A stretch of 64,000 bases of DNA from positions 124,001 through 188,000 of the forward strand of contig CACZCZ010000004.1 in NCBI GenBank assembly GCA_902779845.1, in the 5' to 3' direction. The first letter of the stretch is position 1, and every line of letters starts with the position of its first letter. This stretch comes from an uncultured Bacteroidales bacterium (GTDB lineage Bacteria; Bacteroidota; Bacteroidia; Bacteroidales; Bacteroidaceae). Below the pieces are notes generated by a model. It did not search any database, was not told the DNA's origin, and saw only the letters and a list, made by a program, of their open reading frames with translations. The translations under genes and the position numbers were made by a program. This document shows, in pieces, positions 25,254 to 34,539 of this stretch.

Positions 25254-26740
25254 AGATGTAGTTTCTGCTTGAATTTCTTGATGATTTCAGACTCTTTGGA
25301 GAGAATGCGGTAGCTGTACCAGCAGGACACCATCAGCAGAGAGAGTCCAATGGCATAGCGCCAAGGGCCGTCGATGAAGATGCAGGAGAACATGGACAGT
25401 GTGACGGCAATCCATTGAGGAATAATCAGACGGATGGTGCCAATAGAGAAGCGGAAATGGAAATGCGAGCCGTAGCATGTTCCTATTAAAAAAAGGTCGA
25501 AGATGGCTGAGAGCGTCAGTCCCAGACCGGCACCCCAAAGACCGAAATAGTGAAAACACAACGAGACGCAGCAAAGCGAGAAGATGTCATAGATGACTTC
25601 CATGATCAGGTACAAACTCGATTCGCCACGAGCTAATGCGGTGTAGCCGATGGGCGTGGTGATGCCTCGGAAGAACATGTACTGCGAAAGGAGAATGGCC
25701 ATCTCGACAGACGGCAAGAAGGAATCCTTGAAAAGAAAGAGGATGATGAGCGGTAGGAAGGTGACAATAGCAATGAGCAGTGGCGAGACAAGGAGTATGC
25801 TCACATGAATCTGCTGATTGATGACCTGATTGCGCGCTTCGACATCGTGGTTGACACTGGAAAGACGGGGGAAGTAGTCCGATTCAAAAGCAGAGTAGAT
25901 AATGCCTGCATAGCAGACCATCAAGGTGTAGGCAACACGGTAGAGACCCAGCGTCTCCTCGGAACTCTCTTTTTTCATAAAGGCTTGTTGTAGTACCGCA
26001 CACCCTGTGCCGGCAAGGGCCGCCAGGACGTAGGGAATGCCAATACGCAGCAGTGGCCAGCCTTCTTGAAAGACAGCACGGGAGAGCGGCGAGATGCGCC
26101 AGGGGAAAAGCGGAGTCGTGAAGGCCAAATGGATGAGTGTGACGGCACAAGTGCTCACGATGAGTGATAGGATAATACCACGCAGTCCCATCGCCCAGAA
26201 GAAGGGTGCGGTGAGACAAAGAGTGGAAACTGCACTGATGGCCGAAACCAGTGCGACACGCTTGAGGTGGCGAAGACCCTTGAGGATGGAGATCTCACCA
26301 GCTGTGATGGTCAGCGCAAACACCATGGGCGATAACAGCGCGATGTCCCATGCGCGGTTGGGTTCGTCTTCAAAGAACAACATCGACAACAATGGTGCTG
26401 TGGCCAATGTCAGCAGGACGGCAAAGATGGCTGCCCAGAAGCTCCAAGTGCGAACGACACGCACGAAGTGGCGGATGCGATCTGTGTCACCCGTCTCGAA
26501 GAGTTCTGAAAGGTGCTGTACCGATGCGAGGGGAATCCCCAGGTTGGTGCTGCTCTGAATGAAGTCGCTGATGCTGGTGTAGATGGCAATCAGTCCGAAG
26601 CCGGCTGTGCCCAGAAATGCTGAGGCAATTTTATTGCGCACAACACTCATGAGCATGATGAGTCCCTGTACACCGCCGAAGACGCCTGTGTATTTAAGGA
26701 CGTGGTCCAAAGATGCCTTTTTATGCTCGGTTTCGGACAT
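25250..26740 (-). CDS. wzx: oligosaccharide flippase, Wzx type
   Basis: 496 residues with about twelve to fourteen hydrophobic segments and the polysaccharide-biosynthesis (MATE/MOP superfamily) pattern. LKYTGVFGGVQGLIMLMSVV near the N-terminus is the usual first helix. It would flip undecaprenyl-linked repeat units across the inner membrane. ATG 26740 (MSETEHKKAS) is chosen because a -7 box lies at 26769-26776, inside the longer frame. No Wzy-like polymerase is visible in the window. Confidence 0.88.
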   Translation of the reverse strand: MSETEHKKASLDHVLKYTGVFGGVQGLIMLMSVVRNKIASAFLGTAGFGLIAIYTSISDFIQSSTNLGIPLASVQHLSELFETGDTDRIRHFVRVVRTWSFWAAIFAVLLTLATAPLLSMLFFEDEPNRAWDIALLSPMVFALTITAGEISILKGLRHLKRVALVSAISAVSTLCLTAPFFWAMGLRGIILSLIVSTCAVTLIHLAFTTPLFPWRISPLSRAVFQEGWPLLRIGIPYVLAALAGTGCAVLQQAFMKKESSEETLGLYRVAYTLMVCYAGIIYSAFESDYFPRLSSVNHDVEARNQVINQQIHVSILLVSPLLIAIVTFLPLIILFLFKDSFLPSVEMAILLSQYMFFRGITTPIGYTALARGESSLYLIMEVIYDIFSLCCVSLCFHYFGLWGAGLGLTLSAIFDLFLIGTCYGSHFHFRFSIGTIRLIIPQWIAVTLSMFSCIFIDGPWRYAIGLSLLMVSCWYSYRILSKESEIIKKFKQKLHL

Positions 26741-26768
26741 TTTATGCTTAAAAGTCAAAATTTGCGTG

Positions 26769-26776
26769 CAAAGATA
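26769..26776 (-). promoter_or_regulatory. -7 box TATCTTTG of wzx
   Basis: On the minus strand TATCTTTG lies 28 bases before the wzx ATG. It faces away from the panB promoter 24 bases to the right. Confidence 0.55.
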
Positions 26777-26799
26777 GTGTAAAAATGTTGAGAAATATG

Positions 26800-26807
26800 T
26801 AATTTTG
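26800..26807 (+). promoter_or_regulatory. -7 box TAATTTTG of panB
   Basis: TAATTTTG lies 51 bases before ATG 26859 and rules out the in-frame start at 26805. Confidence 0.55.
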
Positions 26808-26858
26808 CGCCCAAAATTTAAAAAACACCCCAAAATACTCATTATTTACACAACGATT

Positions 26859-27680
26859 ATGGCTGGTTATTTGGTAGATGATACACGAAAGGTGACCACA
26901 CATCGCCTTTTTGAGATGAAGCAGGGCGGAAAGAAGATAGCTATGCTCACCTCCTATGATTATACGATGGCACAGATTGTAGATGGCGCTGGTGTTGATG
27001 TCATCCTCGTCGGTGACAGTGCCTCGAACACGATGGCCGGTAATCTGACGACTCTTCCCATCACGCTGGACCAGATGATCTATCACGCTCGCAGCGTGGT
27101 GCGTGGCGTGAAGCGAGCGCTGGTTGTGTGCGATATGCCTTTTGGAACTTATCAGGTGGATCCTCAGGATGCAGCCCGCAACGCTATTCGAATTATGCAG
27201 GAGACTGGTTGTGATGCGCTGAAGTTGGAAGGAGGCGAGGAAATCATCCCTGCCGTGAAGCTCATCTTGGACGCCGGAATCCCTGTGATGGGTCATCTGG
27301 GACTGACACCGCAGAGTATAAATAAATTTGGTACGTACGCCGTGCGCGCGAAGGAAGCCGCAGAAGCCGAAAAGTTGCGCAATGATGCGTTGGCACTGGC
27401 GGATGTAGGCTGCTTTGCCATTGTGCTGGAGAAAATCCCTGCGCTGCTGGCACAGGAAGTCACCACAAGCGTGAACATTCCCATCATCGGCATTGGTGCC
27501 GGTGGCGCTTGTGATGGTCAGGTTCTTGTTGTGCACGACATGCTTGGCATGAATAAAGGCTTCTCGCCCAAGTTCCTGCGTCGCTATGCCAATCTCTTCG
27601 ACGTGATGACCGATGCCATAGGCAATTATGTCTCGGATGTGAAGAGCCGTGACTTCCCCAACGCCGACGAGCAGTATTAA
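26859..27680 (+). CDS. panB: 3-methyl-2-oxobutanoate hydroxymethyltransferase
   Basis: The first step of pantothenate synthesis: transfers a hydroxymethyl group from methylene-tetrahydrofolate to 2-oxoisovalerate to give ketopantoate. The 273-residue length is normal. The metal- and substrate-binding segment [11 protein letters not shown] lies near residues 51-61, DMPFGTYQ near 90-97 and EGG near 122, followed by the C-terminal [20 protein letters not shown]. It is a single-gene unit closed by a strong terminator and flanked by the polysaccharide block and the FAS1-Sus run. Confidence 0.95.
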   Translation: MAGYLVDDTRKVTTHRLFEMKQGGKKIAMLTSYDYTMAQIVDGAGVDVILVGDSASNTMAGNLTTLPITLDQMIYHARSVVRGVKRALVVCDMPFGTYQVDPQDAARNAIRIMQETGCDALKLEGGEEIIPAVKLILDAGIPVMGHLGLTPQSINKFGTYAVRAKEAAEAEKLRNDALALADVGCFAIVLEKIPALLAQEVTTSVNIPIIGIGAGGACDGQVLVVHDMLGMNKGFSPKFLRRYANLFDVMTDAIGNYVSDVKSRDFPNADEQY

Positions 27681-27712
27681 AGCCCTATAGCACTCATCAT
27701 TACAAAAAAGAT

Positions 27713-27754
27713 AAAGGAAACATCCCTTCGCCAAGAAAGGATGTTTCCTTTTTT
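27713..27754 (+). terminator. rho-independent terminator of panB
   Basis: AAAGGAAACATCC (27713-27725) pairs perfectly with GGATGTTTCCTTT (27739-27751), and more T follow. The 13-bp stem lies 33 bases after the panB stop. Confidence 0.88.
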
Positions 27755-27756
27755 AT

Positions 27757-27932
27757 AAGGACTTGACCTTATCGCATGAAGGACTTGACCTTATCGCGTG
27801 AAGGACTTGTCCTTATGGCAATAGGGACTTAACCTTATTTTATGAAGACCTTGGTCTTCCAGTCAGAAGACCTTGCTCTTTCGGCTTGAAGACCTTGCTC
27901 TTACGGCTCGAAGACCTTGGTCTTATGATAAG
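27757..27932. repeat. 22-bp phased array 2, 8 units with arm-TT-arm dyads
   Basis: Eight units of exactly 22 bp, starting at 27757, 27779, 27801, 27823, 27845, 27867, 27889 and 27911. Each opens with a 14-base imperfect inverted repeat around TT. Arms are AAGGAC/GTCCTT in the third unit and AAGACC/GGTCTT in the fifth and eighth, with near matches elsewhere. The arm sequence changes halfway through the array while pairing is kept. The array starts two bases after the panB terminator and ends 74 bases before the -7 box of the FAS1-Sus operon. Confidence 0.88.
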
Positions 27933-28005
27933 ATAGATTTTATGTTATAAAACATGTTCTTTGTTTTTTCTCACCTTTTTTATGTAACGTTTCTTAATAT
28001 TTGTG

Positions 28006-28013
28006 TAATTTTG
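28006..28013 (+). promoter_or_regulatory. -7 box TAATTTTG of the FAS1-SusC/D operon
   Basis: TAATTTTG lies 102 bases before the first ATG (28115), giving a leader of about 95 bases. The leader contains a small hairpin (ATGCC/GGGCAT near 28060-28075). The -33 region is T-rich but not a clear TTTG. Confidence 0.5.
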
Positions 28014-28114
28014 ACACCAATAAAAAGACATATAGACTGTTTTGTTCATACAACAGTATGCCATGCGGGCATCGTAACCAAAAAGAAAACAACTAATTAA
28101 CATTAAATAACTGA

Positions 28115-31102
28115 ATGGAAAACAGTATTCTCAAGCGGCGGCTCGCAAAAGGGGCGAGTGCCGCGTTTGGTGCTCTACTGCTGTTCGGCGGCACGATGAG
28201 CTTTTCGTCATGTAAAGACGAATTGCTCACTGGAATGCCTGAATGGTTAGGAAGCAGCATCTACGAAGAGCTGGAGGAACGCGGTCAGTTCACGCAGACA
28301 TTGGCGCTTATTAACGACCCGGACCTCGCAGATGCCCATTATCCAGAGCTGCTGCGTCTGACGGGCAGCATGACGGTCTTCGTGGCAGATGATGCTGCCT
28401 GGGGACGTTACCTCTCTAAACGAGGCCTCACATCGGTCTCTCAACTTTCTAAGGCTGAGAAGAAGACCCTGTTAAAGGCTTCGATGATCAACAGCGCATA
28501 CCTGATTGAGTTGTTGGACAATGTGCCCAATGGTTCGACAGACCCTTCAGAGGGCGTCTGTATGCGTCGCGAATCCCGTGTGGAGTTGGAAGACACGATA
28601 CCTGTATTGAAGGATACAGACTATCCTGTCATTAACCCGAACCGCGTAACGGAGGATGGCGAACAGATTGACTATTGGGCTGATGTGCGCGACAAAAAGA
28701 GCATCAAGATCTTCAAGGATGCGACGGAAGCACCCATGATGCACTTCTTACCGCAGTTCATGTCGCAAACAGGCATCACTGATGATGACCTCTCCCGCAT
28801 CACAAATGGTGCCTCTAATTCCACCGATCGAAGCTACATCAATGGCCATCCTATTTCCCTGAACGATAACCGTTGGCCCGATAAAGATGCCGGTAAGACC
28901 TATCTGCAGGATATTACGTGTCAGAATGGTTATATTCATATCTTGGATGAAGTGCCGGAACCCCTGCCCAATATGGCAGAGATTATCAATTCCAAGCCTC
29001 AGTTCAGCATCTTCAGAGACTTGTTAGAGCGATTCAGCTACCCGGAGATTTATCGTATTCTGAGCAACGAGGACGGCTCGCGCGATACATTCTATACAAA
29101 ACGCTACTTCAACTCCTCACAGAACCACGGACTTGCAGCCTATACGCCCGATGGCGGCTCAGAGGTTAACGTCATCAACCGCTTGGGCGCTTCTGGTTCC
29201 GATGGTGGCTTTGATCCAGGATGGAATCAATATGTGCTTTATACTGGCGACGGCCACATCTCTATGGCCAATGATGCTGCTGCGATGTTCGTCCCGACCA
29301 ATGAAAAGATGAATGAGTACCTCCATGGTGATGGCTCTGTCATTGGTGCCAAGTACGACTACGATTGGAGCAAGGTTCCTGACAACCTCGTCATACCGTT
29401 CCTTGACAACTGCATGCAAACCAGTTTCCGCAGCACGGTTCCCAGCAAGTTCACAACGGTGAAGAACACCGCTTCGGACGACATGGGTCTGACCACCGGC
29501 GATGTGGATAGTTGCTTCCTGGCTTGTAATGGCGCTGTGTATGAGCTGACTAGCGTTTTCGCAGCTCCCAAGCACCAGTCTGTGAGCTTCCCGGCACTTC
29601 TGTTTGCCGACGAGACAGATGAGTCCAAGAAGATGCAGATTGCCAACCGCATCATCACTTATGATCCCACGTTGCTGAAAGAGGACGATCCTGTTCGCAC
29701 GGCTTGGAAACTGAACGAGTTCGATGCTTATCTGGGCTCCATGAGCAGCACCTATAGCTTCCTCCTCGGTATTGACAAGGCCTTTGGCTACTACGTTGAT
29801 CCCTATTCCTATGCTGAAAAGAAGCCTGCGGCTTTTATCTTTTACATTGATGCCAAGAAGAAGAATCCGCTGTATGCAGAGGCTTACCTGCTGGATGAAG
29901 ATGGCAACATGACAACCAAAACCACATCTCCCGGTATACAGACGATAGCCAACCGCTTGTATGACATTTTAGACAACAGCATTGTTGTCCATGGCCAGCG
30001 TGGCGCCAAAGCCATGCATTCAGGACAGACGGTTTATCAGACCAAGGCCGGTGGCCCCATCATTGCTGAGATGTCCGGCAACACCGTTACGGGTCTGGCA
30101 GGTTCTTATCAGTATGAGAAGGGTGAATTCATTTCAGTATCTCCTGAACTCACCTTCGACATGACGGAGAAGGGTAATGGTGTCACCTATGTGTTGAGTG
30201 CTCTTCCCCAAAGCACTATTACCGCTCCATTCCAACTGATGACCAATACCGAGGCCCATCCCGAATATGCATCCTTTGCACGTCTGTTGAAAGAGGCATC
30301 TTTTGTTGAAGCCATTGAGATCATGGACAAACACCAGACTATCAGCTATCCCATCCGACTGTTTGGTAACTACCATTATACGGTGTATATTCCCCAGAAC
30401 TCCGAAATCGATGCACTCGTGAATGCAGGTAAACTCCCCACGACCGAGCAAATGGATGAATGGGTTAAGTTCATCTCTGCGCTGGATGATTACACAAAGG
30501 TGGAGCTTCCGCTCATTACTGATGAAACAGAACATGACGCTCGTCAGGCTGAAATCGATGGCCTGGCAGAAGTAGCCGAAAGTCGCATCCAGCAGATGCA
30601 AGATGTCATCGACAACTTCCTGCGTTTCCACTTCCAGGACGGTTCCCTTTACATCGGTGGTGCAGACACTACAGGCATCTTTGAGACCGCAGCCATCGAC
30701 GAGAAGCTGAACCGTTTTCGCAGATTGAATGTCACCGTGGGTAATGGAACCTTTAAGATTCAGCCTCAGGGCTACCCGGTAACGGCCAACGTCATCAACG
30801 ATGGCATGAACAGCAATCAGATGTCCCGACAGTATCTATTCGGTGCTGGCACATACGATGAAAAAACCGAAAAATGGTCGAATCCCAAGGATATCTTCAG
30901 CTCGTCGTATGTTGTCACACATCTCATCGACAAGGCTCTCATCTACTCCGACGACCAGTTCCTGCCTGCCGACTTCCCCGCTCCGGTATATCCCGAGTGG
31001 CTGCCCGTTCCCAATGACCCAACTCCTACGCCGGAACCCGCTCCCGGAGGCGTAAAGAAACGTTTAGCGAAAGTATCACCTATAAAGTACAATAGAAGAT
31101 GA
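28115..31102 (+). CDS. fasciclin (FAS1) repeat lipoprotein, 995 residues
   Basis: The first gene of the FAS1-Sus run. A basic N-terminus and hydrophobic stretch end at SFSSCKDE, a probable lipoprotein cysteine near residue 33. About four FAS1-like domains can be traced: about 45-290 (MTVFVADDAAWGRYL), 290-490 (AAMFVPTNEKMNEYL), 520-700 and 710-960 (HYTVYIPQNSEIDALV). FAS1 domains mediate adhesion or ligand binding at the cell surface. Its stop overlaps the start of the SusC-like gene by four bases (ATGA), so it is likely an accessory surface protein of that transporter. The ligand is unknown. Confidence 0.8.
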   Translation: MENSILKRRLAKGASAAFGALLLFGGTMSFSSCKDELLTGMPEWLGSSIYEELEERGQFTQTLALINDPDLADAHYPELLRLTGSMTVFVADDAAWGRYLSKRGLTSVSQLSKAEKKTLLKASMINSAYLIELLDNVPNGSTDPSEGVCMRRESRVELEDTIPVLKDTDYPVINPNRVTEDGEQIDYWADVRDKKSIKIFKDATEAPMMHFLPQFMSQTGITDDDLSRITNGASNSTDRSYINGHPISLNDNRWPDKDAGKTYLQDITCQNGYIHILDEVPEPLPNMAEIINSKPQFSIFRDLLERFSYPEIYRILSNEDGSRDTFYTKRYFNSSQNHGLAAYTPDGGSEVNVINRLGASGSDGGFDPGWNQYVLYTGDGHISMANDAAAMFVPTNEKMNEYLHGDGSVIGAKYDYDWSKVPDNLVIPFLDNCMQTSFRSTVPSKFTTVKNTASDDMGLTTGDVDSCFLACNGAVYELTSVFAAPKHQSVSFPALLFADETDESKKMQIANRIITYDPTLLKEDDPVRTAWKLNEFDAYLGSMSSTYSFLLGIDKAFGYYVDPYSYAEKKPAAFIFYIDAKKKNPLYAEAYLLDEDGNMTTKTTSPGIQTIANRLYDILDNSIVVHGQRGAKAMHSGQTVYQTKAGGPIIAEMSGNTVTGLAGSYQYEKGEFISVSPELTFDMTEKGNGVTYVLSALPQSTITAPFQLMTNTEAHPEYASFARLLKEASFVEAIEIMDKHQTISYPIRLFGNYHYTVYIPQNSEIDALVNAGKLPTTEQMDEWVKFISALDDYTKVELPLITDETEHDARQAEIDGLAEVAESRIQQMQDVIDNFLRFHFQDGSLYIGGADTTGIFETAAIDEKLNRFRRLNVTVGNGTFKIQPQGYPVTANVINDGMNSNQMSRQYLFGAGTYDEKTEKWSNPKDIFSSSYVVTHLIDKALIYSDDQFLPADFPAPVYPEWLPVPNDPTPTPEPAPGGVKKRLAKVSPIKYNRR

Positions 31103-34100
31103 AAGCACTGAAATTATTCATGACAATGGGCCTGATGCTGGTGTCCTCACTGGCGATGGCACAAATCAACCGCATCAGCGGTACTGTCAGTGACGAATTC
31201 GACGTACTGCCAGGTGTGAATGTGGTCGAGATTGATGCGTCAAACCGTATGGTCAACGCCACCGTAACAGATATGAACGGTAACTTCGTTCTTCCTATTA
31301 AGAGCCAGAAGAACAAGGTGAAGTTCAGCTATATGGGTTTTGTGACACAGGTCCTCCCCATCAACAAGACCGTCTTTAAGATTCAGATGTCCGAGAATGC
31401 CAAGCAGCTGCAGACGGTCGAGGTCAAGGCCAAGAAGAAGATCAAGACTTCTGGTCTGGCTATTCCCGAACGCGAAGTGAGCTTCTCGCAGCAGAGTATT
31501 TCTGCAAAGGAATTCGAGGGCCTCGGCATCACATCTGTGGATGAAGCGCTGCAGGGACGTATCGCCGGTCTGGATATCGTGGCCAACTCAGGCGACCTTG
31601 GTGCTGGCACTTCAATGCGACTGCGTGGTGCTTCCACCGTTTCTACACTGACCAGCAATGAACCTCTTATCGTGGTAAACGGTAACGTGTGGAGCGTTGA
31701 CTTGAGCGACTTCGACACAGCTACAGCCAACGATGAGAAGTTCGCACAACTGTTGAACGTGAACACTGAGGATATCGAAGACATCAAGGTGTTGAAGGAT
31801 GCTGCAGCTACTGCCATCTGGGGTTCGCAGGGCGCTAATGGTGTCATCGAGATCACGACAAAACGTGGTCACAAAGGCGCACCTCAAGTGACATACTCTG
31901 GAAAGCTCACCGTAACCCACCAGCCCAAGGGCATGGATTTGCTGACAGGTGACCAATACACGATGTTGTTGAAGGAAGCCTACTTCAACCCCACGCAATC
32001 TACACTCATTTCCCTTATCCCGGAGCTCAACTACGTGGAGAGCGATTCAGAGTATCTGATGTTCAATAAGAACACAGACTGGGTGGACCTCGTCACCCAG
32101 ACAGGTCTGCGTCAGAACCACTACGTCAGTATTTCGGGTGGTGATGACAAGACGCTTTTCCGTATCTCTGGCGGTTATGACCATGAGACCGGAACCATCA
32201 TCAAGCAAAAGCTGAACCGTTTCTCAACACGAATGGCGCTTGACTACTACGTCAATGACCGCATCAAGATTATGTCCAACTTCGCGCTGACCTATACCAA
32301 GAATCATCGTAACTACGACGGCCTTCTGGGTATTGCTCGCACGAAGATGCCTAACCTGTCTCCGTATCGCTATGATTATAATGCGAATGGCGAAGAATAC
32401 AACACAGGCGAGTACTACATCGTTCCCAGCTATGCTTTCACGAATCATGGTGATTCGCGTATTGTCGGCGGTACAGACCCCTTCTCTAATCGCTTCAACG
32501 ACCAGCGCGATTCTCACAACCCGCTGGCTTCAGCCGAATACGCAGTAAACGACCAGACGACCTACGACATCACGCCTGAGTTGGAGTTGGAGTACAAGTT
32601 GCTGGGTCTGGATGACAACAGCCACCAGCTTCGTTACAACGGCCGCGTGGTGATGAATGTATATAATGACTACACAGACCAGAGTTTCCCGCGTTCTCTT
32701 GTAAGTACACCTTATTATAATAATGGTTCGGCGTACAATTACAGCCGCAAGAACCTGGCCTTCACGACGACGCATACGCTGACCTTCCAGCCCCACTTCA
32801 AGAACGAGGATCACTACCTCTTAGCGATGGGCCGTTTCCAACTTGTCAGCGGCAGCTCCAGCAGCCAGAGCACCAACGTGTATCGTCTTCCGACCTCCTT
32901 GGAAACCGTCACTGCAGGTGCTTATCCGAGCGGTATGGGTAGCGGCTTCAATGAGTGGCGCAGCCTCTACTACACATTCTCAACTCACTATTCTTACAAG
33001 AGTCGTTACAGCGTGGCATTCTCCATGCGACTGGATGCCACGACCAAATTCGGCCAGAACAACCGTTGGGGATGGTTCCCCGCTGTTTCAGGCCGATGGA
33101 ATATCATCGATGAGCCCTGGATGAAGGTGATGCGCGACAAGGTAAAGATGACCATGCTCAGTGTGCGCCCGGGTTGGGGTTGGGTTGGTAACCCACCAAT
33201 TGCTGATTATCTGTACTTGAACAGCTTCTCATTGGGAGCCCCCTATATGGGAACTTATGCCATGAATCCCAATGGCCTGAAGCTCACAGAACTCAAGTGG
33301 GAGAACAAGTACACATGGAACATCGGTTTCGACTTGGGCTTCTTCGATGACAGACTGAAGTTCGTAGTAGAACTCTACCATCAGACCACGAAGGATATGC
33401 TGATGCCCAGAGCAGGCATCCCCAGTTCCAATGGTTGGAGCAGTCTGGCCTACCGCAATGTCGGCGACATGGTCAACAAGGGATGGGAGTTCCAGATCAT
33501 GGGTGATCGTCTGCTGAAGAAAGGTAAGTTCTTCCTCGACTTGAACGTGAACTTTGCGAACAACCGCAATGTCATCACCGAGATGGATCCGTTGATTCTT
33601 GAGACACTGAATATTGACTGGGAAGAGAAAAACCGCAGCGTCCTGCAGCGTGTTCAGGTGGATAACCCCTTCGGTTCCATCTATGGCTTCCGTTCCAAGG
33701 GCGTCTATCAGTATTCCTACCGCACGGCTCAAGAGATCGCTCGCGGCAAGATGCCGTCTGCCTTGAAGAACCAAGGCTTCACCAACCTGCAGGAGTGCAT
33801 TGACGGTGGCATTACATTCCCTATTGCCATCAACGAAAACGGCCAATATATCAAGGATGCTGAAGGCAATCCTATTCAGCAGCGCTTTGGATATAAGGAC
33901 GGAACGCGTCAGGGCTACGGCTTCAAGGGTGGTGATGCCATCTATGAGGACGTGAACCACGATGGTAATATCAACCAGTTGGACATCGTTTATCTGGGTA
34001 ACTCATTGCCAAAGCTCACGGGCGGTTTCGGCTTCAAACTCCATTACGACCGCTTTACGCTGAATGCGCAGTTCAACTATCGTGTAAAATATGACATCTT

Positions 34101-34512
34101 GAACATGGCACGCTTGGATATGGAAGCTATGACGAGCAATAACAACCAGAGCCAGGCCGTCAATTACCGCTGGCGTAAGGAAGGTGACATCACTACCATC
34201 CCACGTGCCCTGAATGGCGGTGCAGAGAACTCTACCAACTACAACACGCTCGTCAGCGACCGTTTTGTGGAAGACGGCACGTTCCTGCGCTTGAACTACT
34301 TGCAGTTGAGCTATAGCTTCGACCCGAAGTTGTTGAAGAAAGCACATATCAAGCAACTCAACGTCTATGCCAGTGCCAACAACCTTTTCTGCCTGACAAA
34401 ATACACGGGCGTGGATCCTGAGATTGGCTATGGTGGCTATGGTGTCACGACTGACAACAATAAGACGCCGCGTTCGAAATCCTACACCTTTGGTCTCACC
34501 ATAGGCTTCTAA
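31099..34512 (+). CDS. susC: SusC-like TonB-dependent outer-membrane transporter (pair 1)
   Basis: 1137 residues. Signal peptide (MKALKLFMTMGLMLVSSLAMA), a carboxypeptidase-regulatory-like beta domain (ISGTVSDEFDVLPGVNVVEI, about 25-100), a plug domain from about 135 (SISAKEFEGLGITSVDEALQ; GANGVIEITTKRG near 248-260), then a long beta-barrel ending in a conserved aromatic terminus (YTFGLTIGF). It imports oligomers or peptides across the outer membrane with energy from TonB. Start overlaps the FAS1 gene; SusD follows 27 bases later. Confidence 0.93.
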   Translation: MKALKLFMTMGLMLVSSLAMAQINRISGTVSDEFDVLPGVNVVEIDASNRMVNATVTDMNGNFVLPIKSQKNKVKFSYMGFVTQVLPINKTVFKIQMSENAKQLQTVEVKAKKKIKTSGLAIPEREVSFSQQSISAKEFEGLGITSVDEALQGRIAGLDIVANSGDLGAGTSMRLRGASTVSTLTSNEPLIVVNGNVWSVDLSDFDTATANDEKFAQLLNVNTEDIEDIKVLKDAAATAIWGSQGANGVIEITTKRGHKGAPQVTYSGKLTVTHQPKGMDLLTGDQYTMLLKEAYFNPTQSTLISLIPELNYVESDSEYLMFNKNTDWVDLVTQTGLRQNHYVSISGGDDKTLFRISGGYDHETGTIIKQKLNRFSTRMALDYYVNDRIKIMSNFALTYTKNHRNYDGLLGIARTKMPNLSPYRYDYNANGEEYNTGEYYIVPSYAFTNHGDSRIVGGTDPFSNRFNDQRDSHNPLASAEYAVNDQTTYDITPELELEYKLLGLDDNSHQLRYNGRVVMNVYNDYTDQSFPRSLVSTPYYNNGSAYNYSRKNLAFTTTHTLTFQPHFKNEDHYLLAMGRFQLVSGSSSSQSTNVYRLPTSLETVTAGAYPSGMGSGFNEWRSLYYTFSTHYSYKSRYSVAFSMRLDATTKFGQNNRWGWFPAVSGRWNIIDEPWMKVMRDKVKMTMLSVRPGWGWVGNPPIADYLYLNSFSLGAPYMGTYAMNPNGLKLTELKWENKYTWNIGFDLGFFDDRLKFVVELYHQTTKDMLMPRAGIPSSNGWSSLAYRNVGDMVNKGWEFQIMGDRLLKKGKFFLDLNVNFANNRNVITEMDPLILETLNIDWEEKNRSVLQRVQVDNPFGSIYGFRSKGVYQYSYRTAQEIARGKMPSALKNQGFTNLQECIDGGITFPIAINENGQYIKDAEGNPIQQRFGYKDGTRQGYGFKGGDAIYEDVNHDGNINQLDIVYLGNSLPKLTGGFGFKLHYDRFTLNAQFNYRVKYDILNMARLDMEAMTSNNNQSQAVNYRWRKEGDITTIPRALNGGAENSTNYNTLVSDRFVEDGTFLRLNYLQLSYSFDPKLLKKAHIKQLNVYASANNLFCLTKYTGVDPEIGYGGYGVTTDNNKTPRSKSYTFGLTIGF

Positions 34513-34539
34513 TCAATCATCCTAAAGAACTATCAAGTT

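Noticed and set aside
15010..26740. Genomic island integrated at the tRNA pair
   Set aside because: The polysaccharide genes lie on the 5' side of tRNA-Ser, whereas integration normally uses the 3' end. No integrase and no duplicated tRNA end was seen.
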